Part shown: positions 27,431-35,798 of the stretch, one piece after another
Layout: each line of letters opens with the position of its first letter
Numbering within the stretch: the first letter of the stretch is position 1
DNA from: Pseudonocardia kunmingensis
GTDB lineage: Bacteria > Actinomycetota > Actinomycetes > Mycobacteriales > Pseudonocardiaceae
NCBI RefSeq assembly: GCF_006716445.1
Contig: NZ_VFPA01000001.1
Span: 1,178,001-1,242,000, forward strand
Reading direction: 5' to 3'
Length of the DNA: 64,000 bases
Notes under the pieces: model-generated
Seen by the model: only the letters and a program-made list of their open reading frames with translations
The model's database searches: none
Told to the model about the DNA's origin: nothing
Translations under genes and position numbers: made by a program

Positions 27431-29107
27431 GTGGGCCACATCGAGGCGATGGCGGTCGGGCACCGGCTGCCCGACGGCCGCACGCTGTTCTCCGACGTCT
27501 CCTTCCGCGTGGGCGACGGCGCCAAGGTCGCGCTCGTCGGGCCGAACGGCGCCGGGAAGACCACCCTGCTGCGGATGGTCGCCGGCGAGCTGACGCCGGT
27601 GGCGGGGAGCATCGCGCGCAGCGGCGGGCTCGGCGTGATGCGCCAGTTCATCGGCTCGATCGACGACGACTCGACGCTGACCGACCTCGCCCTCTCGCTG
27701 GCCCCGCCCGCCGTCCGCGCGGCCGGGGAGCGGCTGCGCGCGGCCGAGCGGGCCCTCGACGCGACCGAGCGGTCCCAGCTGCGCTACGCCGACGCGCTCA
27801 CCGGGTGGGGGGAGGCCGGCGGCTACGGCGCCGAGGTGGAGTTCGACACGGCCGCCGTCGCCGCGCTGGACCTGCCGTGGGAGCGGGTGCGCGACCGCCG
27901 GGTCGCCACCCTCTCCGGAGGCCAGCAGAAGCGGTTCGCATTGGAGCTGCTGCTGCGGGGCCCCGACGAGGTGCTGCTGCTCGACGAGCCGGACAACTTC
28001 CTCGACGTCCCCGGCAAGCGGTGGCTGGAGGCGCGCCTGGACGAGTCGGGCAAGAGCGTGCTGTACGTCAGCCACGACCGGGAGCTGCTCGCCCGCACCG
28101 CGCAGCGCGTGGTCACGGTCGAGGCGGGCTCTGTGTGGGTGCACCCGGGTGGCTTCGCGTCCTGGCACGCGGCGCGGGTGGCCCGGCACGACCGGCTCGA
28201 CGAGCAGCGCCGCCGCTGGGACGAGGAACGCGCCAAGCTGGAGCGCCTGGTCACCTACTACCGGACCAAGGCATCCCACAACGACTCCATGGCGTCCCGC
28301 CTGCAGGCCGCGCGCACCCGGCTGGCCCGGTTCCTCGAGGCGGGCCCGCCGCCGGAGAAGCCCCGCGAGCAGAACGTGCGGATGCGGCTGCGCGGCGCGC
28401 GCACGGGCAAGCGCGCGGTCGTCTGCGAGCAGCTGGAGCTCGACGGCCTGACCTACCCCTTCGACCTGGAGATCTGGTTCGGCGACCGGGTGGCGGTGCT
28501 GGGCGCCAACGGCACCGGCAAGTCGCACTTCCTGCGCCTGCTGGCCCGCGGCGGCACCGATCCCGAGCCGCGAACGGTTCCGGCGAGCGGGCTCGCGCTC
28601 GCGGCCGTGGCGCACGACGGCACCGCCCGCCTGGGCGCGCGGGTGCGTCCGGGGCACTTCTCCCAGACCCACGACCGTCCCGAGCTGGCCGGCCGCACGC
28701 TGCTGGACGTCCTCGTGGGCGGCGACGTCGACCGGCCGGGGATGCCCCGCGGCGAGGCGATGAACGCACTCGCCCGCTACGAACTGGCCGACCAGGCCGA
28801 ACAGCCGTTCGCCACCCTGTCCGGCGGGCAGCAGGCGCGGCTGCTCGTCCTGCTGCTGGAACTGTCCGGCGCCACGCTGCTGCTGCTCGACGAGCCCACC
28901 GACAACCTCGACCTCGCCTCCGCCGAGGCCCTCGAGCAGGCGCTCGGGGCGTTCGAGGGCACGGTGCTCGCGGTGACCCACGACCGCTGGTTCACCCGGA
29001 CCTTCGACCGGTTCCTGCTGTTCGGCGCGGACGGGGAGGTCCGCGAGACCCCGGAGCCGGTGTGGGAGTCGCAGGAGCGCACTACGTCGGCAGCCCCGGT
29101 GCGGTAG
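27431..29107 (+). CDS. ABC-F family ATPase
   Basis: A 558-residue soluble protein with two ABC ATPase domains and no membrane segments, as in ABC-F translation factors or ribosome-protection proteins. Domain 1 has GPNGAGKTT (~37-45), LSGGQQKR and LLLDEPDNFLD. The linker (residues ~245-320) carries the family EERAKLERLVTYYRTKASHND helix. Domain 2 has GANGTGKS (~358-365), LSGGQQAR and LLLDEPTDNLD. Both ATP sites look intact. Start is GTG at 27431. It could act on stalled ribosomes or give resistance to a ribosome-targeting antibiotic; which cannot be told. A short stem follows its stop. Confidence 0.92.
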   Translation: MGHIEAMAVGHRLPDGRTLFSDVSFRVGDGAKVALVGPNGAGKTTLLRMVAGELTPVAGSIARSGGLGVMRQFIGSIDDDSTLTDLALSLAPPAVRAAGERLRAAERALDATERSQLRYADALTGWGEAGGYGAEVEFDTAAVAALDLPWERVRDRRVATLSGGQQKRFALELLLRGPDEVLLLDEPDNFLDVPGKRWLEARLDESGKSVLYVSHDRELLARTAQRVVTVEAGSVWVHPGGFASWHAARVARHDRLDEQRRRWDEERAKLERLVTYYRTKASHNDSMASRLQAARTRLARFLEAGPPPEKPREQNVRMRLRGARTGKRAVVCEQLELDGLTYPFDLEIWFGDRVAVLGANGTGKSHFLRLLARGGTDPEPRTVPASGLALAAVAHDGTARLGARVRPGHFSQTHDRPELAGRTLLDVLVGGDVDRPGMPRGEAMNALARYELADQAEQPFATLSGGQQARLLVLLLELSGATLLLLDEPTDNLDLASAEALEQALGAFEGTVLAVTHDRWFTRTFDRFLLFGADGEVRETPEPVWESQERTTSAAPVR

Positions 29108-29126
29108 CCGGCGGGGGCTGCCGGCT
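29106..29126 (+). terminator. Short stem-loop after the ABC-F gene
   Basis: AGCCGGC at 29106-29112 pairs with GCCGGCT at 29120-29126 around a 7 nt loop; the first arm overlaps the TAG stop (29105-29107). There is no U-tract, so it is a weak candidate terminator. A second small stem, GATCAC with GTGATC, lies at about 29136-29153. Confidence 0.4.
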
Positions 29127-29224
29127 CACGATCGCACCGATCACGTCCGGGTGATCGCTGCGCCCTATGCTTCGGCGCGACGGAGCCGGGCGACCCGACG
29201 GGATGGGCTGGGCAGTTGGCCGCT

Positions 29225-30889
29225 GTGTGGGACGCGCTCGTGTCGGTTCTGCAGACGTTCGGCCCGATCGGGCTCCTGGTGACCCTGGGGCTGGCCGTCC
29301 TCGCCCTGCTCGTCCGGCTCTACGTCGGGCGCAGGCGCCTGGTGTGGGAGGAGGAGCTCAACACCAAGATCGGGATGGAGCCGTTCGGCCCGCACGACTC
29401 CTCCCCGGCGCTGGCGCAGTTCAACTCCGTCACGGTGCTGGTCGTCAAGTTCCGCAACGCGGGCTGGAGCACGATCCCCGAGACCGCCTACCGCACGTTG
29501 CCGCAGGTGTCGCTCGACGGCCGGTTCATCGTCGACTTCCGGGTCTCGCAGCCGTCGCTCATCGCCCTGGACAACGAGATCCAGTGGGGCATCGACTCCG
29601 GTGGGCGCGCCGATGACAGCGGGGAACGCACGGGCTGGGTCGTCTGCCCGCGGGGCCGGGACCAGGCGGAGGCGCTCCGGCACGGACTCGTCCGCACCGC
29701 ACTGCGCCAGACCCTGCCGGACTCCCTCGTCGACGCCGCGGACGGCGGCCTGGACCCCGCCGCCCGCGACCGGCGACGGGTGCTCATCCTCCCGCCGCTC
29801 ACGATCCCGCCCGGCGGCCAGTTCCGGCTGATCATCTGCTGCCGGGACGACGACCCGGGTAGCCGGAAACGGGAGTACACCGTCGACGGCGCCGTCGACA
29901 ACCTGCTGCCGACCGACCGGCGGATCGTCGAGCGCGGGCGCAAGCGCCGGATCGTGACGCTGACGCGCGCCCTGGTCGCGGCGGTCACCGTCCTGGCGAT
30001 CGCGCTCGTGGTCGCGATCGCGGTGCCCCGCACCCCTCCCCCGTTCTGCGGATCCGGTGGCGTGACGGTCACCGGTTCCAGCGCGTTCGTCCCGGTCGTC
30101 GCGGAGGCCGCCCGGCCCTACCTCGCCGCCTGCCCGGGCGCCTCGGTCGCCACCACCGTGTCGACCAGCCGGGAGGGCATCCGGTCCCTCCTCGCGCCCG
30201 ACGCCGACCGCGAGGCGGTCCTCGCCCTGTCCGACGGCGTGGCGGACGACCCGAGCGGCCAGCTCCAGCGCCAGGCCGTCGCCGTTCTGATCTACGCGGT
30301 CGTCGTCAACGACGACGCGGGCGTCGACGGGCTGTCCACCGGGCAGATCCGCGCGATCATGTCCGGCGCGGTGACCTCATGGGACCAGCTCGGCGGCGCC
30401 CCGGTGCCCATCCGGATCGTCGGCCGCGGCCCAGACTCGGGCAGCCGGGAGGCCTTCGAGCGCTACGTCCTGCAGGGCGGCGCCGAGCCGCGCGAGTCGT
30501 CCAACGACTGCCTGGAGCGCGACCGGGTGCCGGGCGACCCGGTCGTGCGCTGCGAGCGCGCCACGACCGAGGAGGTGCTGCGGCAGGTCGCCGCGGTACC
30601 GGGGGCGATCGGCTACGCCGATGCCGAGGCCGCAGGCGCGTACCCCGGCCTGGCCGCGGTCGCGATCGACGGCGCTGAGGCCTCCCAGGGCAGTGCCCGC
30701 ACCGGCTACCCGTTCTGGACCGTCGAGTACGCCTACACCTACGGGCGGCCGCGCCCGGGGGGTGCGCTGCAGCGCTTCCTCGAACACCTGTCCGGCGACG
30801 CGACGGCCCGGCTCATCAGCGAGGCCGGGTACGAGCCGTGCGTGCTGTTCGACCGCAGCCTCGACCCGCTGTGCGTGGGAGACCGCTGA
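29225..30889 (+). CDS. Membrane-anchored PstS-like substrate-binding protein
   Basis: A 554-residue protein with an unusual build. Helix 1 is at about residues 11-33 (FGPIGLLVTLGLAVLALLVRLYV). A ~200-residue domain rich in beta strands follows (FNSVTVLVVKFRNAGWSTIPE...). Helix 2 is ALVAAVTVLAIALVVAIAV (~245-263). The last ~285 residues are a PstS-type phosphate-binding fold: VTVTGSSAFVPVVAEAARPYL, LSTGQIRAIMSGAVTSWDQLGG and GRGPDSGSREAFERYVL. Typical PstS is a free lipoprotein; here helix 2 would display the binding domain outside and keep the middle domain inside. No pst permease genes are nearby, so a sensory role is plausible. GTG at 29225 is chosen; TTG at 29216 is possible. Confidence 0.75.
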   Translation: MWDALVSVLQTFGPIGLLVTLGLAVLALLVRLYVGRRRLVWEEELNTKIGMEPFGPHDSSPALAQFNSVTVLVVKFRNAGWSTIPETAYRTLPQVSLDGRFIVDFRVSQPSLIALDNEIQWGIDSGGRADDSGERTGWVVCPRGRDQAEALRHGLVRTALRQTLPDSLVDAADGGLDPAARDRRRVLILPPLTIPPGGQFRLIICCRDDDPGSRKREYTVDGAVDNLLPTDRRIVERGRKRRIVTLTRALVAAVTVLAIALVVAIAVPRTPPPFCGSGGVTVTGSSAFVPVVAEAARPYLAACPGASVATTVSTSREGIRSLLAPDADREAVLALSDGVADDPSGQLQRQAVAVLIYAVVVNDDAGVDGLSTGQIRAIMSGAVTSWDQLGGAPVPIRIVGRGPDSGSREAFERYVLQGGAEPRESSNDCLERDRVPGDPVVRCERATTEEVLRQVAAVPGAIGYADAEAAGAYPGLAAVAIDGAEASQGSARTGYPFWTVEYAYTYGRPRPGGALQRFLEHLSGDATARLISEAGYEPCVLFDRSLDPLCVGDR

Positions 30890-30895
30890 CCCTCC

Positions 30896-31279
30896 TCAAC
30901 GGGCCGCGGGCTCGAACAGCTCGACGGGGTTGCCGGACGGGTCGTCGAGCAGGATCTGCCGTCCCCCGTTGCCCACGACGATCTCGTTGCGGAAGTCCGC
31001 TCCGGCGCTCCGCAGCTCATCGACCACGCCGTCCAGGTCGTCCACGCTGATCTGGATGCGGTTCCACCCGCCGGGACCGGGTCGGCGCCCGTCGGCCGCG
31101 GGCCGGGTAGCTCCTCCCGAACCCCCTGTCGCGCTGAGCAGCAGGCGCAACGGACCCCGCGACAGCACCGCGAAGCCGCCCGCCGCCCGGAACGCGACCT
31201 CGAAACCCAGATGACCGGTGTAGAAGCCGACGGAGGAGTCGACGTCGTGCACGAAGTAGCGGACCGAGGCGGTGTCCAT
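30896..31279 (-). CDS. VOC (glyoxalase/bleomycin-resistance) family protein
   Basis: A 127-residue single VOC domain built from two beta-alpha-beta-beta-beta modules: SVRYFVHDVDSSVGFYTGHLGFEV and NRIQISVDDLDGVVDELRSAGADF, ending in LLDDPSGNPVELFEP, which provides the last metal-ligand Glu typical of the fold. Substrate unknown; members include glyoxalases, dioxygenases and drug-binding proteins. ATG at 31279. It is divergent from a TetR regulator gene with a GATACG..CGTATC operator-like palindrome just upstream, so it is probably that regulator's target. Confidence 0.85.
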   Translation of the reverse strand: MDTASVRYFVHDVDSSVGFYTGHLGFEVAFRAAGGFAVLSRGPLRLLLSATGGSGGATRPAADGRRPGPGGWNRIQISVDDLDGVVDELRSAGADFRNEIVVGNGGRQILLDDPSGNPVELFEPAAR

Positions 31280-31293
31280 GGTGACCTCCTAGA

Positions 31294-31335
31294 AACGATA
31301 CGACAGCGTATCACTGCGATACGAGATCGTTCTAC
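31294..31335. promoter_or_regulatory. GATACG-N4-CGTATC operator region (TetR)
   Basis: A perfect inverted repeat GATACGACAGCGTATC at 31297-31312 is followed by a second partial site (CGATACGAGATCG at about 31317-31329) and a third GCGATACG at 31337-31344. The cluster lies in the 107 bp between the VOC gene and its divergent TetR gene, 15 bp from the VOC start codon. Such overlapping palindromes are typical TetR operators; that the adjacent TetR binds it is inference. Confidence 0.65.
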
Positions 31336-31386
31336 AGCGATACGGGGTAGTCTCGCTCGGGACGCGCAACGGGAGGCGGGCGAGCG

Positions 31387-31980
31387 GTGAGCAGGAGCGC
31401 ACGCACCGGCGACGACCTCGATCCGCGGGTCGAGCGGTCGCGCCGGGTGATCCGGCAGGCGGCGCTGGACGAGCTCGCCGAGCGCGGGTACGGCGGGTTC
31501 ACCATCGAGTCGGTCGCCGCCCGGGCCGGCGTCGGCAAGAGCACCGTGTACCGCCACTGGGGCAACGGGCTCGCACTGATCACCGATGCGCTCGAGACGC
31601 TCAACGAGCAACCGCGCCCGGACGCCGGCGACGGCGCCCCCCGTCAGCGGGTCGAACGGCTCCTGCAGCACCTCACCGAGGCCCTCGCCGACCCGGTCCT
31701 GTCGGCCACGATCCCCGCCCTCGTCGAAGCCGCCGAGCACGAGCCCGCGGTACGCACCTTCTACCGCGACTACTCGGCCCGGCGCCGGCAGAGCGTGGTC
31801 GACGCCGTCACCGCCGGGATCACAGCCGGGGACTTCGCGCCCGGCCTGGACCCCGACCTCGCATCCCTTGCCCTGGTCGGGCCGATCTTCTACTGCCGGC
31901 TCATCACCGGACAGCCCTTCGACCCGGCCCGGATCTCCGAGCTCGTCGACCACGTGCTCGGCCCCGCCCGGACCGCGTGA
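31387..31980 (+). CDS. TetR family transcriptional regulator
   Basis: A 197-residue TetR repressor. The N-terminal HTH is clear at about 19-63: RRVIRQAALDELAERGYGGFTIESVAARAGVGKSTVYRHWGNGLALI. The rest matches the TetR_C helical ligand domain (LLQHLTEALADPVLSATIPALVEAAEHEP, then YYRDYSARRR-like and FYCRLITGQPFD segments, a pattern frequent in AcrR-like members). Start is GTG at 31387. Divergent from the VOC gene with an obvious palindromic operator between. Confidence 0.92.
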   Translation: MSRSARTGDDLDPRVERSRRVIRQAALDELAERGYGGFTIESVAARAGVGKSTVYRHWGNGLALITDALETLNEQPRPDAGDGAPRQRVERLLQHLTEALADPVLSATIPALVEAAEHEPAVRTFYRDYSARRRQSVVDAVTAGITAGDFAPGLDPDLASLALVGPIFYCRLITGQPFDPARISELVDHVLGPARTA

Positions 31981-32008
31981 GGAGGCCGCGCGACGCGGCG
32001 GGGCACGC

Positions 32009-32161
32009 TCAGAAGAGCTGCGTGAAGAACCGGATGATCGACTCGGCGCCGGTGCGGAGCAGGTTGCCGATGTCCTGCACCGTGTTGGCAGCGCTGTCGG
32101 GACTCACGAAGACCCAGAAGACGAGCAGCGCGATCACGAGGAGTCCGATGATTCTCTTCAC
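32009..32161 (-). CDS. Small membrane-anchored protein (50 aa)
   Basis: A 50-residue protein with one N-terminal hydrophobic helix (IIGLLVIALLVFWVFV) and an amphipathic tail, SPDSAANTVQDIGNLLRTGAESIIRFFTQLF. I recall very similar short proteins (SPDxAANTV core) in other actinobacteria, but cannot name a function. Its residue use and balanced amphipathic pattern are unlike shadow frames. Start is GTG at 32161, or GTG at 32167 two codons earlier. It sits just downstream of MATE on the same strand, separated by an 80 bp gap. Confidence 0.65.
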   Translation of the reverse strand: MKRIIGLLVIALLVFWVFVSPDSAANTVQDIGNLLRTGAESIIRFFTQLF

Positions 32162-32241
32162 GTGCACCCGATCCGTGGCCCGCAGGGTTGGCGATGTCAC
32201 TTCCTGTCTACCGCACGTGACGGCGCGGCGGGTACCGACAC

Positions 32242-33585
32242 TCAGGCGCGGACCGCGCCCGTGACGATCCACCGGTCGCTCCTGGCGCGCAGCCCCACGG
32301 CAACCAACCGGAGCAGCATGAACGCCGTGAGACCCGACCAGATGCCGGCCAGACCCCACCCGAACGCCAGCGAGGCCCAGATCGGTGGCAGGAACCCGAT
32401 CACGGCCGCGGCCAGCGTGGACGTCCGCAGGAACGCCGCGTCGCCCGCGCCGAGCAGCACCCCGTCGAGGGCGAACACCACCCCGGCCACGGGCTGCATC
32501 GCGGCGAAGAACCACCAGGCCACCGGCACGACCTGAAGCACTGCGGGGTCCGGGGTGAACACCGGCGGCAACACGGTGATCAGGACCGCGAACAGCACGC
32601 CGAACCCGATGCCGAGCACCAGCCCGTAGCGCGCGACCTGCCCGGCCAGCGCCCTGGCCCGCTGCGCACCCCGCTCCGGCGAGCCGAGTGCGGCTCCGAC
32701 CAGCGCCTGGGCCGCGATGGCCACGGCGTCGAGCACGAGTGCCTGGAAGAACCAGAGCTGCAGCACGATCTGGTGCGCGGCGGCCGTGGCGGCCCCGAAC
32801 CGCGTGGCCACCGCGGCCGCCGACAGGAAGCACGCCTGGAAGGCGAGGCTACGCGCGAGCAGGTCGCGCCCGAGGGCGAGCTGCGCGCGCAGCACCACCG
32901 GCGCCGGGCGCAGCGGCACCGCCCCCGCCCGCGCCGCCCGCACCAGCGCGACGAGGAACAGCGTGGCCGCCACCGACTGCCCGGTGACGTTCGCGACGGC
33001 CGACCCGACCATGCCGATCCCGGGCCACTCCCCCACGCCGTGCACCAGCACGGGGCAGACCAGCGCCGACAACGCGTTCCCCGCCAGCACGATGCGCAGC
33101 GGTCGCGCGGTGTCCTGCACGCCCCGCATCCACCCGTTGCCGGCCAGCGTGACCAGCACCATCGGCGCGCCGCACAACGCCACCCGCAGCCACGAGGTGG
33201 CCGCGTCGGCGATCTCGCCACCGTCCCCGAGGAACTCCGCCACGGGACGGGCGACGAGCTGCCCGACCCCGAGCACGAGCACGCCGACGGCGAGCGCCAA
33301 CCAGGTGGCCTGCACGCCCTCGCCCACGGCGTCCCCGCCCCGCCCGGCGCCGTGCAGCCGCGCGGCACGGGCCGTGGTGCCGTAGGACAGGAAGTTCAGC
33401 TGGCTGGTGACCTGGGCGAACACCACCGCGGCGACGGCGAGCCCCGCGAGCGGCACCGCGCCGAGGCGCCCGACCACCGCGGTGTCGACGAGCAGGTAGA
33501 GCGGCTCGGCGGCCAACACGGGCAACGCGGGCGCGGCGAGCCGCAGCACCTCGCGCAGCGGGACCCGGTCGGACGCGGTCGTCAT
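32242..33585 (-). CDS. MATE family efflux transporter (DinF-like)
   Basis: A 447-residue protein with about twelve membrane helices in two MATE repeats. It has the family N-terminus LREVLRLAAPALPVLAAEPLYLLVDTAVVGRLG and the landmark GNGWMRGVQDTARPL, followed by WFFQALVLDAVAIAAQALVG in the second half. DinF-type MATE genes neighbour rbfA and the DHH gene in mycobacteria and relatives, which matches the position here. It exports cations or drugs in exchange for Na+ or H+. ATG at 33585 overlaps the stop of the upstream methyltransferase gene (ATGA). Confidence 0.93.
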   Translation of the reverse strand: MTTASDRVPLREVLRLAAPALPVLAAEPLYLLVDTAVVGRLGAVPLAGLAVAAVVFAQVTSQLNFLSYGTTARAARLHGAGRGGDAVGEGVQATWLALAVGVLVLGVGQLVARPVAEFLGDGGEIADAATSWLRVALCGAPMVLVTLAGNGWMRGVQDTARPLRIVLAGNALSALVCPVLVHGVGEWPGIGMVGSAVANVTGQSVAATLFLVALVRAARAGAVPLRPAPVVLRAQLALGRDLLARSLAFQACFLSAAAVATRFGAATAAAHQIVLQLWFFQALVLDAVAIAAQALVGAALGSPERGAQRARALAGQVARYGLVLGIGFGVLFAVLITVLPPVFTPDPAVLQVVPVAWWFFAAMQPVAGVVFALDGVLLGAGDAAFLRTSTLAAAVIGFLPPIWASLAFGWGLAGIWSGLTAFMLLRLVAVGLRARSDRWIVTGAVRA

Positions 33586-34214
33586 CCCCGTGGCGCGAAC
33601 GGCCGCCGGCACACGTAGACGAACGCGGGCGGCAGGTTGCGCCACACCGTGGCGGTGACCTGCACCTCCTCGAAGGTCGCGCGCAGCGTGCGGCGGAACC
33701 GGCGGGCGGCGGACAGGCTCATGCCGTGCAGGTAGGCGAACGTGGTGAACGCGCCGGTGTCGCCGATGGCGCGGCTGATCTCCCCCAGGAGGCGCGTCTG
33801 CGTGGCGTCGTCGAGCAGCGCCCACGGCAGCCCGCAGATGATCGCGTCGGCCCGCGGGAGGCCGCGCTCGGCCAGCAGGTCCCCGAGGTCGGCGGCGTTG
33901 CCCGGCACGACCTCGAGGCCGGGCCGGGTGCGACGCAGGTAGGCGACCATGTCCGGGTCCAGCTCCACGGCCAGGTGCCGCCCGCCCGCGGGCAGCCTCT
34001 CGGCGATCACGGCGCTCACGGCACCGGTGCCCGGGCCCAGCTCGACCACCACCGGCTCCCCGGTGCGCGGCACCACCGACGCCAGTACCGCACCCAGGCG
34101 CGGAGAGCTCGGCGCGACCGCGCCCATCGTGGCCGGGCGCCGCACCGCAGCCGCGAGGAAGGCCCGGCGGGCCGAACGGCCGTCCGCTCCGGTCGCCGGG
34201 GTGTCGGACGTCAT
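33582..34214 (-). CDS. Class I SAM-dependent methyltransferase
   Basis: A 210-residue methyltransferase. The SAM motif VVVELGPGTGAVSAVIAERL (around residues 56-75) and acidic LAVELDPDM follow the family pattern, with AIICGLPWALL as motif IV. It resembles the PmtA-like phospholipid N-methyltransferase/rRNA dimethylase-like branch. Substrate not determinable. ATG at 34214 is preferred over upstream in-frame starts because the preceding translation is low-complexity. It overlaps the MATE gene by 4 bp and lies about 590 bp from the DHH gene upstream. Confidence 0.85.
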   Translation of the reverse strand: MTSDTPATGADGRSARRAFLAAAVRRPATMGAVAPSSPRLGAVLASVVPRTGEPVVVELGPGTGAVSAVIAERLPAGGRHLAVELDPDMVAYLRRTRPGLEVVPGNAADLGDLLAERGLPRADAIICGLPWALLDDATQTRLLGEISRAIGDTGAFTTFAYLHGMSLSAARRFRRTLRATFEEVQVTATVWRNLPPAFVYVCRRPFAPRG

Positions 34215-34313
34215 CGAATGCCCTCCGCTCGTCACGGCGTCACCGTAGCGGGCGGGTCGGACGGGCCGGTGCCGGCGGCGAGGTAGCCCGCCGAGGGCTG
34301 CGTCTCGCCGTGG

Positions 34314-34375
34314 TGATCGCCCGGAGTGGTGGGGCGGCGTCAGATCTGTCGCTCTCGCACCACTCCTGCTGATCA
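34314..34375. repeat. Solo GATC-ended hairpin related to the ~71 bp family
   Basis: A 62 bp inverted repeat: TGATCGCCCGGAGTGGTG at its start is complementary to CACCACTCCTGCTGATCA at its end (15 of 18 positions). It has the same TGATC...GATCA borders and size as single units of the arrays at 6019, 21261 and 51176, but different interior sequence. It lies in the long gap between the methyltransferase and DHH genes. Confidence 0.65.
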
Positions 34376-34805
34376 TGGCCGGGTCGCGTTCCGCGGAACG
34401 CCGTGTGCCTGACCAGGTCGACGTCATGGGTCTCCGGTCCCGGGTTCAGACCCGTGGTGTCGATGCAGTCGAGGATTCTCCTGTGGGCGGCCGTCCCCGA
34501 CCTGGCCACCCTCGCCACGGGAGATCGAGCAAGGCACCGGGGCGACTGCGGGTGAGGCCTGGGCGCGGGGTGGGGCAGCTGGCCTCGAGCCGGGAACGGC
34601 GCGCCCACCGCAACCCGCCCGACCAGTCAGGACCCCCGGGGAGGAGCGGCCGCGTGCTCACACGCCCCGATTCGCGCCACGCGACCCCGTCGACGGGGTG
34701 CGTCGGGGCAGAAGGGGCGCGTCGGCGGAGAGGGGGAGCGTCGGTGGGCGCAACCGGTGGTCGCGGGCCGGCCCCTGCGCGACCGGTGAACTTCCCCGGC
34801 CACCG
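34376..34805. other. Non-coding stretch, no gene recognised
   Basis: The gap between the methyltransferase start (34214) and the DHH stop (34806) is about 590 bp, long for this conserved operon. Apart from the solo hairpin at 34314, I find no credible protein: the open frames of up to 144 codons here are Arg/Pro/Gly-rich with no recognisable family. The stretch may be an eroded gene or an insertion scar. Confidence 0.5.
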
Positions 34806-35798
34806 CTAGACGAGGGCCGCGCGGATCGCCGCGAGGACCTCCTGCTCGGTGCCCTCGCGGGTGAACCCGGCGGCCGCGCGGTGCCCGCCGCCGCCGAGCG
34901 CCGTGGCCGCGGCAGAGACGTCGACCGCGCCCGTCGAGCGCAGCGAGACCACGAACCGGGCCGGTCCGGCCTGCTTGAGGACGGCCGCGACCTCGGCCTC
35001 CTGCGCGCTGCGCAGGACGTCGACGACGCTGTCGATCTCCTCGGGCCGGTAGCGCCGGACGTCGTCCAGCGGGATCGTGGTGTGGACGAGGCCGGTCGGT
35101 TCGAGCACCGCCCGCCCGAGCGCGGCCGACAGCCCCGAGAACCAGGCGAACGGGTGCTCGTCCATCAGCGTCCGGGCCAGGACGGCCGGCTGCACGCCCG
35201 CCTCCACCAGCACCGCGGCGAGCCGGTGCGCGTCGGGGCCTGCGGTCCGGAAGCCACGGGTGTCGGTGACCAGGCCCGCGTAGAGGCAGCGGGCGACGTC
35301 GACGTCGAGCGGGGCGTCCATCGCGACGAGCACGCGGTGCGCGAGCACCACGGTGGCCTCCGCGGTGGGGTCGAGCACCTGGATCTCGCCGAAGCCGGGG
35401 TTGGTGCCGTGGTGGTCGAGCATGACGGTGCACCCGGCGGTGTCCAGCAGCCGGGCCAGCGACCCGAGCCGGGCGGGCTCGGCCGCGTCGCAGCAGACCA
35501 GCACCTCCGGAGCCGCCGAGACCGCGGCCGGGGCGACCACGAGGCCCAGCACGTCGAGCGGGGCCAACGACTCGGGCACCCGCTCCGGGCTCGCGAACGC
35601 CACCTCGACGTCGGCGCCCCGGCGGCGCAGGGCGATGCCGAGCGCCAGCGCGCTGCCCAGCGCATCGGCGTCCGGGTCGACGTGGGCCAGCAGCGTGATC
35701 TGCCCCGCGCCGGCGAGGACCTCGGCGGCGTCGTCCATACCTCGCTGCCATGCCCTGCCGGACCCGGCCGCACGCATCGCGCCGTCCGGCTCCCTCAC
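34806..35798 (-). CDS. nrnA: DHH/DHHA1 phosphoesterase (NrnA-like)
   Basis: A 330-residue bifunctional oligoribonuclease/pAp phosphatase-type protein. The metal-binding motifs of the DHH fold are present: [11 protein letters not shown] at ~39-49, [12 protein letters not shown], and the namesake LDHHGTN around 128-134. The C-terminal DHHA1 motif is [11 protein letters not shown]. NrnA clears nanoRNAs and 3'-phosphoadenosine 5'-phosphate; mycobacterial orthologues also hydrolyse cyclic dinucleotide products. GTG at 35798 overlaps the rbfA stop by 4 bp; a later in-frame start near 35738 is also possible. It follows rbfA, the conserved actinobacterial order. Confidence 0.92.
   Translation of the reverse strand: MREPDGAMRAAGSGRAWQRGMDDAAEVLAGAGQITLLAHVDPDADALGSALALGIALRRRGADVEVAFASPERVPESLAPLDVLGLVVAPAAVSAAPEVLVCCDAAEPARLGSLARLLDTAGCTVMLDHHGTNPGFGEIQVLDPTAEATVVLAHRVLVAMDAPLDVDVARCLYAGLVTDTRGFRTAGPDAHRLAAVLVEAGVQPAVLARTLMDEHPFAWFSGLSAALGRAVLEPTGLVHTTIPLDDVRRYRPEEIDSVVDVLRSAQEAEVAAVLKQAGPARFVVSLRSTGAVDVSAAATALGGGGHRAAAGFTREGTEQEVLAAIRAALV

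Noticed and set aside
17703..32241. Genomic island with an integrase or tRNA attachment site
   Set aside because: No integrase, transposase, tRNA or flanking direct repeats were found at either border.
34627..35751. Long minus-strand open frame overlapping the DHH gene
   Set aside because: It is an Arg/Ala/Gly-rich shadow; the DHH gene in the other frame carries clear motifs.
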